This document shows, piece after piece, positions 58,358-64,000 of a DNA stretch of 64,000 nt; the stretch's first letter is position 1, and each line of letters begins with the position of its first letter. Origin of the DNA: UMGS1889 sp964540575. Lineage in GTDB: Bacteria; Bacillota; Clostridia; Oscillospirales; Ruminococcaceae. The notes under the pieces were generated by a model. It was not told where the DNA came from. It worked only from the letters and a program-made list of their open reading frames with translations, and did no database searches. The DNA is taken from assembly GCA_964540575.1 (NCBI GenBank), contig CAZINI010000007.1, positions 33,867-97,866 on the forward strand, written 5' to 3'. A program made the position numbers and the translations under genes.

Positions 58358-58429
58358 TAAATGTTCCTCCCGGAAACGTTAATATTCCGTAACTCTGTTA
58401 ATTTTTCAAATCAACAGTTTCTTATGAAT

Positions 58430-58457
58430 ATTATACCATAAAAAACACAAATTTCAA
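58430..58457 (-). promoter_or_regulatory. promoter of the GGDEF-EAL gene
   Basis: Minus strand: -35 TTGAAA (58452-58457), 16-bp spacer, -10 TATAAT (58430-58435). Confidence 0.75.
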
Positions 58458-58611
58458 ACATTTTTATAAATACGGTTTTAATTTCGTCACTTCATATAAA
58501 TTTTACATATTTATATTGTGTAGATTGTTGCTTATGTCTGCGAAATATATTTTTTGTCGGGAGATGGAAAATATTGTCCGACGAAAGTTGAAAAAATCTT
58601 CGGAATTTCCA

Positions 58612-58640
58612 TTGACTTAAATGGCAAAATGTTATATAAT
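58612..58640 (+). promoter_or_regulatory. promoter of the GHL10 lipoprotein gene
   Basis: -35 TTGACT (58612-58617), 17-bp spacer, -10 TATAAT (58635-58640). The longer open frame starts upstream of it and is rejected. Confidence 0.9.
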
Positions 58641-58679
58641 AAGTATGTAGAAAATTATTGGTATATTAGGCGGTATCGA

Positions 58680-60377
58680 ATGAATTATTTGTTTGGTATT
58701 TCACGGAAAAATTATAGAAAATATGTTATGTGCGGAGCGGCTTTTTCGGCGGCTCTTTGCTTGCTGTGCGGCTGTAAGCCTGTTGACAGTCAGTCGGGGG
58801 AGATAACCTCCTTTGCGGTCGCTTCCGAGCTTGTGACTGTTTCGGAAACGTCCGGGAATACGGCTTCTGCTGTGATTTCGGAGGATACGGCGGTATTGTC
58901 TTCCGAGGAAACGAAAAGTTCATCTTCCGAAGCAACTGCCGAACAGATTGCATCGGCTGAACCTACTGTCGTGCAAACTGCGGCAGCAGACGAAACCACC
59001 GCCGAGCAGACGGCGGCGACAGCCGAAACCACCACCGAACAGACCACAACAACGTCCGAAACAACAACCGAGCAGACCACGACAACCGCTGAAACAACAA
59101 CCGAGCAGACCACAACAACGGCGGAAACCACCACCGAGCAAACCACCACAACGTCCGAAACCACAACCGAACAGACCACCACAACAACGGTCGAAACCAC
59201 AACGGTCACAACGACTGCCGAAACCACCGCTGCTGCCGAAGTCCCCATGTATTTTCAGGCAAACCGATACAATGCTCTGAATTTTTCCGAGCAGAAGGGC
59301 TTCTGGATAAGCTATCTGGAATTCGACCATATGCTGAAAAACAAGACCGAAGCGGAATTTACCGCTGAGATAAACCGCTGCTTTGACAATGTAAAGTCGT
59401 TGGGCTTTAACACGGTGTACACCCACGTCAGGGCATTCGGGGACGCTTACTATAACTCCACGCTTTTCCCTGCAACTAACCGTTTCAACGGCAGCTACGG
59501 CGTTTCGGGGGGCTTTGACCCGCTGAAAATCATGGTTCAGGCAGCCCACGACAGGGGACTTTCCATTCACGCTTGGATAAACCCAATGCGGCTTATGTCC
59601 GACAGCGATATTGGCAGTATTTCGGGAAAATATAAGATAGGCGAGTGGTATGCTTCGGATATGCTTCGGGGCAAATATATCGTCAAGGTAAACGGAGTAT
59701 GGTATCTTAACCCCGGCTACAAGGAAACTGTTCAGCTGATAGCGGACGGCGTTTCCGAGATAGTTTCAAACTACAATGTTGACGGTGTTCAGATAGATGA
59801 CTATTTCTATCCCACAACGGAAGCTTATTTCGACAGTGCCGCATATGCCGCTTCGGGTACGAGCAAAAGCCTTTCCGAATGGCGGATAGGCATCATCAAC
59901 AATATGGTCAGACAGCTTTATTCGGCGGTGAAATCCGCAAATTCTACGGCTGTTTTCGGCATATCTCCGCAGGGGAGCATCGACAACAATTATAACGGAC
60001 TTTACGCCGATGTCAGAACATGGTGTTCGTCCGACGGTTATGTTGATTACATTCTCCCGCAGATATATTATGGCTTTAACAACTCCACTCTGCCTTTTAA
60101 AGACACCTGCCTTGCTTGGAGCAGGCTGGTAACAAACCCGTCGGTTAAGCTGGTCATCGGGCTGGCTCCTTATAAGATAGGCATTGCCGATAACTGGGCG
60201 GGCGACGGCAAATACGAATGGGCAAATTCCACCGATATGCTTGCCCGTCAGATGAGTTATGCACAAACGCTGTCCAATTACGGCGGTGTGGCTATGTACA
60301 GATATGATTCGCTGTTCCTGCCGTCAAATGACGTTTCGGCGGCGGTCAGTGCGGAGCTTGCAAATATTCCGAGATAA
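58680..60377 (+). CDS. lipoprotein with Thr-rich repeat linker and GHL10-type hydrolase domain
   Basis: 565 aa. The signal peptide ends at a lipobox (LLCGC). A Ser/Thr/Glu linker (about 28-185) contains six tandem 11-residue units ETTTEQTTTT(S/A). The catalytic part (about 190-560) matches glycosyl-hydrolase-like 10 (FenI/YngK): GFWISYLEFDHML, GFNTVYTHVRAFGDAYY, IHAWINPMRL, and YNVDGVQIDDYFYP with the paired Asp. It should act on a surface glycan. ATG 58680 has a weak site AGGCGG. The amidase gene follows with a hairpin between. Confidence 0.88.
   Translation: MNYLFGISRKNYRKYVMCGAAFSAALCLLCGCKPVDSQSGEITSFAVASELVTVSETSGNTASAVISEDTAVLSSEETKSSSSEATAEQIASAEPTVVQTAAADETTAEQTAATAETTTEQTTTTSETTTEQTTTTAETTTEQTTTTAETTTEQTTTTSETTTEQTTTTTVETTTVTTTAETTAAAEVPMYFQANRYNALNFSEQKGFWISYLEFDHMLKNKTEAEFTAEINRCFDNVKSLGFNTVYTHVRAFGDAYYNSTLFPATNRFNGSYGVSGGFDPLKIMVQAAHDRGLSIHAWINPMRLMSDSDIGSISGKYKIGEWYASDMLRGKYIVKVNGVWYLNPGYKETVQLIADGVSEIVSNYNVDGVQIDDYFYPTTEAYFDSAAYAASGTSKSLSEWRIGIINNMVRQLYSAVKSANSTAVFGISPQGSIDNNYNGLYADVRTWCSSDGYVDYILPQIYYGFNNSTLPFKDTCLAWSRLVTNPSVKLVIGLAPYKIGIADNWAGDGKYEWANSTDMLARQMSYAQTLSNYGGVAMYRYDSLFLPSNDVSAAVSAELANIPR
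58989..59186 (+). repeat. in-frame 33-bp tandem repeats
   Basis: Six units of 33 bp, the first degenerate, then five at 59022, 59055, 59088, 59121 and 59154. They encode (A/S)ETTTEQTTTT. Units differ mostly at third codon positions. It is a flexible wall-spanning linker. Confidence 0.9.
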
Positions 60378-60384
60378 TATTCGG

Positions 60385-60409
60385 GGGCTGCGGAAATGCC
60401 CGCAGCCGT
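60385..60409 (+). other. intergenic hairpin without a T run
   Basis: GGCTGCGG with CCCGCAGCC around AAATG. With no T run it is a possible processing or partial-stop site between the two large secreted-protein genes. Confidence 0.5.
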
Positions 60410-60504
60410 TCCCGATACTATATTAATAGAGGTATCGTCCGACATAAAAAAATAAGGGCGAACCGATAATGTGTTGAACAAAATCTGAGAAAGGAATGAG
60501 CAAA

Positions 60505-63500
60505 TTGAAATCAAAGAGAAAACTGCCGATTTTTTTTGCGAGGATATTGTCGGTTTTTCTGTGTGCGAGTCTTTTTGTGCCGTTTTTCGGCGAAACCTCT
60601 GCCGCTGTTATCACGGCGAGGGCTGAACAGGCGGCAAATTACGAGGAGGTCCCGCTGCCCGAGGAAAACCGTGACGAGGACTTGGAAAGCTTCGTTGAAC
60701 CCGAATATGTCCCCGCATTTTCTATGCCCGATAATATGAGGGGCGTTTGCGTGACCCCCGGCGTTGATTACGGTATTCCCAATGAGGACGGTTCGGCAAG
60801 ATCTCCCGAAGAGCTTGCGGCAAGTGCCGAAGCACTTATGGACAGAGTATCCGCAAATCAGCTGAACACCGTTATCATCAGAACCGACGACGGCGAAAAC
60901 GCCTTTTACAGCTCGGACATTAACCAAACCGTGGAAACTCCCATTATCGAATATGCTATCGAAGCTGCAAAGGACAGGGGATTTTACGTTTTCCTGTTTT
61001 ATGACATTAACTTTGCTTTGGGCAGACTTTCCGATATGGAATTGCAGGACAGGATAGATTCGCTGGCTATCAGTGCACATACCTTTACGGTGAAATATCC
61101 CGTGGACGGCATTATTCTGGACGGATATTATTCCTCCAAATCGGGAATGAGCTATGACGATTATATGAAAAACGGCTCCTCTATCGGCTTTGACAACTGG
61201 CTGATGGATAACGGTGCTTACGTTTTCAGCCTTGTTTCCGATGCTATGAGAAAGACCAATAACCGTGTTCCCGTGGGTATTTCCATAAGAGATGTTTGGG
61301 CAAATTATACCACCGAGGAGAACGGTTCTCTTACCGCCGAGGGCTTTCAGGCTCTCACCGACGGCTATGCGGACACTCTCGGATATATCAGAAACGGCTG
61401 TGCGGACTTTATCTTCCTTCGGGAAAAGGGTTCGCTGTCCGACTCGTCCGTTCCCTTTGAGGAGATACTCAGATGGTGGTCACAGCCTGCCGAGGAAGCG
61501 GGTATTCCCATCTACGTCAACCATATCAACGAAAAAATATGCACCGATTACGAGGGCTGGGCATCTCCCGATGAGCTGGTAAAGCAGGTCATCAAGACGG
61601 ACGATTATCCCGCCTGCAAGGGAAATGTTTTCAACTCACTTCCTTCCCTTGAAGCAAATCTCGGTTCGTCTACCACCGTGCTTGTGAAGCATTTCAACGA
61701 TCAGGTCGATGTTGAGGGACTGAATTCCGAACTGGAAATGACACTTCCGAAATCCACTACCTTTACCACCGAAGAACCAACCGTTACATTCGCAGGCTCG
61801 TTTGACCCGAACTTCCCCATATTCTTCCAGGACAGCCCTGTTGTACTGAATGAAGCGGGACGTTTCTATTACGTTCTCGACCTTGATATTGGCGTGAATA
61901 CCTTTAAATGGCAGAGCAAGGCGAAGGTAATTACATATAAGATAACAAGAACAGTTCAGGTCTTAAAGGACATTGAGCCCTCTGATGCAACTATGTACAT
62001 TGAGGAGCAGTCCACCATAAATCTCAGTGCCGTTGCATATAAAGGCTCGACCGTTACAGCGTCCGTAAACGGCAAAAGCATTACCCTAAAGCCCCAGGAC
62101 GTGCTTTCGGGCGACCTGGACCCCAACTCAAACTACATTAAATATGTGGGGACATATACCGCCCCCAAGGGTCAGGTCGGAAAAGACATTGACTTGGGGA
62201 ATGTTACCATATACGCTTCCTATCCCACGAAAACTCAGACATTTACCGAGTCAAGAACGGGAAGCCGCATTATCGTGAACGCTCTCCCCGAGATACAGAA
62301 CGATTACGAGGGCAGCCTGCTTCAGGTGAAGAACAACAACACCATGGTTTACCCCTACAAGACCACCAACAGCGAGGCGGCTCCCAGCATGTCAAGACTT
62401 CCTGCGGGCACACTTGACTATCTGGTAAAGTCCGTCACCTACGGCGGTACGGAGTATTATCTCACCAATTCGGGAAAACGTCTGAAAAAATCCGATGTTT
62501 ACGTTCTTGCCAATGAACCGCTGGGTTCCAACAGGCTGAGCGTTGCTTCAATTGCCAAGGACGGCACGGACACGGTCATCAAGTTCGACCTGGCAAAGAA
62601 GATACCGTTCAATGTCAGCTACACGAACATTGCCTATACTTCGGGCGGAAACGGGGATTATTACGTTAATTCCTTTAATGTGCCGTCCATCTCCATTACC
62701 TTCGATTACATAACCTCTCTCGGAACGGGAGATATTACATTCCCCGAAACCTCTATGTTCACAAAAGGCATTTGGGACAGCTTTGAATCGGGAAATATGA
62801 CCAAGTACCGACTTAATCTCCAGCTTCGTCAAAAGGGAATTTATGCAGGCTTGAAGGCTAGCTATAACGATGCGGGACAGCTTGTGTTACGTTTCAACGG
62901 CTATGAAACGGGCATAAAGGGCACTACTATCGTTATCGACCCCGGTCACGGAAATACGGGACGGGGAGCGTTCGACCCGGGTGCTGTCGGTCACGTTGTT
63001 GAGCAGGAGATAAATCTTGCACTGGCAAAGCTGGTGGAGAAAAAGCTTACCGCTGAGGGTGCGAATGTTATCAGATACCGCACCGAAACGGAAACCTATC
63101 CCACCGAGGAACGTTCAGCTACCGCAAGGCAGTATAAGCCCGACCTGTTCATTTCTATCCACTGCAACAAGGCGGGCGAGTCGGCATACGGTACGGAGGC
63201 TTACTATTTCACGCCGTTCAGTCAGCCGCTGGCGGACTGTGTTTCCAAGTCAGTGGGAAATTATCTCACTAATAAGGTTAACGGCAAGGATTCCAACCGA
63301 GGTGCTAAGTACAATGTATTCTGGGTAACTCTACAGCAGGAGTTCCCGTCAATACTTATCGAAACAGCATTCGTTTCCAATTACGCCGAGGCTATGGCTA
63401 TGGCAAACGCCACCCATCAAGACGGCATTGCAACGGCAATTGTGAACGGAATCAAGAACTATTTCGCACTCAACGGCTATAATCCTTACGGTTCGGGAAC

Positions 63501-63756
63501 AGGTTCTGCGGACGGAAATACTCTGCCCGATGTATCTCCCGAGGATATAGTGACCACCGAGCCTACAAAGCCCGAGGATGAGGAGGACTCCGAGTCCACC
63601 GATACTTCCGATGAACCTTCCGAAACACAAGAACCCCCCGAGGACGACACGGACACCGAAACCACATCGCCCGAGGAAACGACCTCGCCGTTTGACGATA
63701 CTACCGTTGACCCGGAAAACTTTTTAGATGAATTCTGGGCAACAGAGTTCGGTTGA
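60505..63756 (+). CDS. secreted GHL-type domain fused to N-acetylmuramoyl-L-alanine amidase
   Basis: About 1083 aa. Signal peptide (FFARILSVFLCASLFVPFF), a GHL10-like TIM-barrel region (about 70-370, VSANQLNTVIIRTDDGEN, VDGIILDGYYSSKSGMS), a long beta-rich middle, and Amidase_3 (about 805-985) with zinc ligands in VIDPGHGNTG, VEQEINLALAK and FISIHCNKAG and catalytic Glu in ILIETAFVSN. An acidic Thr/Glu tail (about 1005-1080) has no anchor. It cuts peptidoglycan between MurNAc and L-Ala. ATG 60496 abuts AAGGA with no gap; TTG 60505 has a 9-nt spacer and is preferred. Confidence 0.9.
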   Translation: MKSKRKLPIFFARILSVFLCASLFVPFFGETSAAVITARAEQAANYEEVPLPEENRDEDLESFVEPEYVPAFSMPDNMRGVCVTPGVDYGIPNEDGSARSPEELAASAEALMDRVSANQLNTVIIRTDDGENAFYSSDINQTVETPIIEYAIEAAKDRGFYVFLFYDINFALGRLSDMELQDRIDSLAISAHTFTVKYPVDGIILDGYYSSKSGMSYDDYMKNGSSIGFDNWLMDNGAYVFSLVSDAMRKTNNRVPVGISIRDVWANYTTEENGSLTAEGFQALTDGYADTLGYIRNGCADFIFLREKGSLSDSSVPFEEILRWWSQPAEEAGIPIYVNHINEKICTDYEGWASPDELVKQVIKTDDYPACKGNVFNSLPSLEANLGSSTTVLVKHFNDQVDVEGLNSELEMTLPKSTTFTTEEPTVTFAGSFDPNFPIFFQDSPVVLNEAGRFYYVLDLDIGVNTFKWQSKAKVITYKITRTVQVLKDIEPSDATMYIEEQSTINLSAVAYKGSTVTASVNGKSITLKPQDVLSGDLDPNSNYIKYVGTYTAPKGQVGKDIDLGNVTIYASYPTKTQTFTESRTGSRIIVNALPEIQNDYEGSLLQVKNNNTMVYPYKTTNSEAAPSMSRLPAGTLDYLVKSVTYGGTEYYLTNSGKRLKKSDVYVLANEPLGSNRLSVASIAKDGTDTVIKFDLAKKIPFNVSYTNIAYTSGGNGDYYVNSFNVPSISITFDYITSLGTGDITFPETSMFTKGIWDSFESGNMTKYRLNLQLRQKGIYAGLKASYNDAGQLVLRFNGYETGIKGTTIVIDPGHGNTGRGAFDPGAVGHVVEQEINLALAKLVEKKLTAEGANVIRYRTETETYPTEERSATARQYKPDLFISIHCNKAGESAYGTEAYYFTPFSQPLADCVSKSVGNYLTNKVNGKDSNRGAKYNVFWVTLQQEFPSILIETAFVSNYAEAMAMANATHQDGIATAIVNGIKNYFALNGYNPYGSGTGSADGNTLPDVSPEDIVTTEPTKPEDEEDSESTDTSDEPSETQEPPEDDTDTETTSPEETTSPFDDTTVDPENFLDEFWATEFG

Positions 63757-63769
63757 TAAAAAAAAAGGA

Positions 63770-63804
63770 CGCCTTTCCCCGTGATCTCAGGGAAAGGCGT
63801 TTTT
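63770..63804 (+). terminator. terminator of the amidase gene
   Basis: Perfect stem CGCCTTTCCC/GGGAAAGGCG, ten-base loop, then TTTTT. Confidence 0.93.
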
Positions 63805-63820
63805 CTTAAGAATTGCTCTT

Positions 63821-64000
63821 ATACTAATCTTCTATCAGCATATAGACTATTTTTGCAAGCATATTTCTGTGGTGAGTATTGGGTAATTATACTACATCAT
63901 TTCTTTTCCCCACACTACTCTACTGACCTCTGTCAGCTTGTGGTGCCCCCGCAAAGGAGACACCTTATAGGGGCGGGGGACAGAACAAACCCTAACGCAA
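63821..64000. repeat. family-1 element C, left part, running to the window end
   Basis: ATACTAATCTTCTATCA (63821-63837) and the TATAGACTATT block inside it match the ends of elements A and B. The right end is not reached. Downstream hairpins include CTGAC/GTCAG (63924-63937) and CCCCCGC/GCGGGGG (63947-63980, with AAGG/CCTT inside). No coding frame was accepted here. Confidence 0.65.

Noticed and set aside
58790..59248. Val-rich 152-aa frame antisense to the Thr-rich linker
   Set aside because: Arises from the complement of ACN and GAA repeats; a low-complexity artefact.

Overview
The window looks like a chromosomal segment of a low-to-mid GC Firmicute of the Clostridia, most likely a Ruminococcus-like member of the Oscillospiraceae. 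The reasons are a dcw cluster in Firmicutes order opened by mraZ, Gram-positive sigma-A promoters with 17-bp spacers, AGGAGG-type ribosome binding sites, many lipoproteins with Thr/Glu-rich linkers, an Asp23-YloV pair and an iorAB-paaK-ACT operon. The genus is an inference. MurE carries the DNPR motif, so the peptidoglycan should be meso-DAP type.

Layout. 1-2027: the end of a hybrid sensor kinase and a MerR regulator with its own 19-bp-spacer promoter. 2149-4570: gap and a D,D-carboxypeptidase. 4807-18933 (minus strand): ftsZ, then the contiguous dcw cluster, read 5' to 3' as mraZ, rsmH, ftsL, a PASTA class-B PBP, murE, murF, mraY, ftsW, murG, murA, ftsQ. murC, murD, murB and ftsA are absent. 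Its promoter at 19060-19088 is followed by three 10-bp MraZ boxes. 19292-23935: an HD protein, then a plus-strand unit of Asp23, YloV/FakA-like, a GH5-like lipoprotein and a NodB deacetylase. 24125-25266: a TPR-like protein and a 48-aa protein whose leader is a large multi-hairpin element. 25448-30081: iorA, iorB, a DUF3592-like protein, paaK and an ACT protein, which fit the pathway from aromatic 2-oxo acids to aryl-acetyl-CoA and arylacetate. 30662-34076: a G5/3D protein, an ADP-ribosylglycohydrolase, and purA with an unusual palindrome array in its leader.

34285-38624 is the most accessory-looking part. It holds an orphan type IV pilin, an inverted-repeat element, a DUF3800 gene behind a three-hairpin leader ending in a terminator, an unrecognised 411-aa protein, and three small unknown proteins, one with a decayed duplication of its 3' end. 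38921-43502: a phosphodiesterase, an SGNH lipoprotein, nadE and thyA. 43572-47323 (minus): an EAL phosphodiesterase with a degenerate GGDEF, pfkA and a small membrane protein. 47539-52705 (plus): a two-component system, polA and rimI. 52760-58357 (minus): an acyl-CoA synthetase, a lipoprotein and a dual GGDEF-EAL protein. 58680-63756 (plus): two large secreted proteins with GHL10-like domains, one of them fused to an amidase.

Two families of dispersed intergenic repeats appear. Family 1 has ends built on ATACTAATCTTCAATC (24910-25097, 35080-35239 and a left end at 63821). Family 2 is a roughly 90-bp element (32678-32768 and, inverted, 38752-38842). No tRNA, rRNA, CRISPR array or intact IS was seen. 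Several genes seem to start at TTG or GTG, so starts below were chosen from Shine-Dalgarno position.
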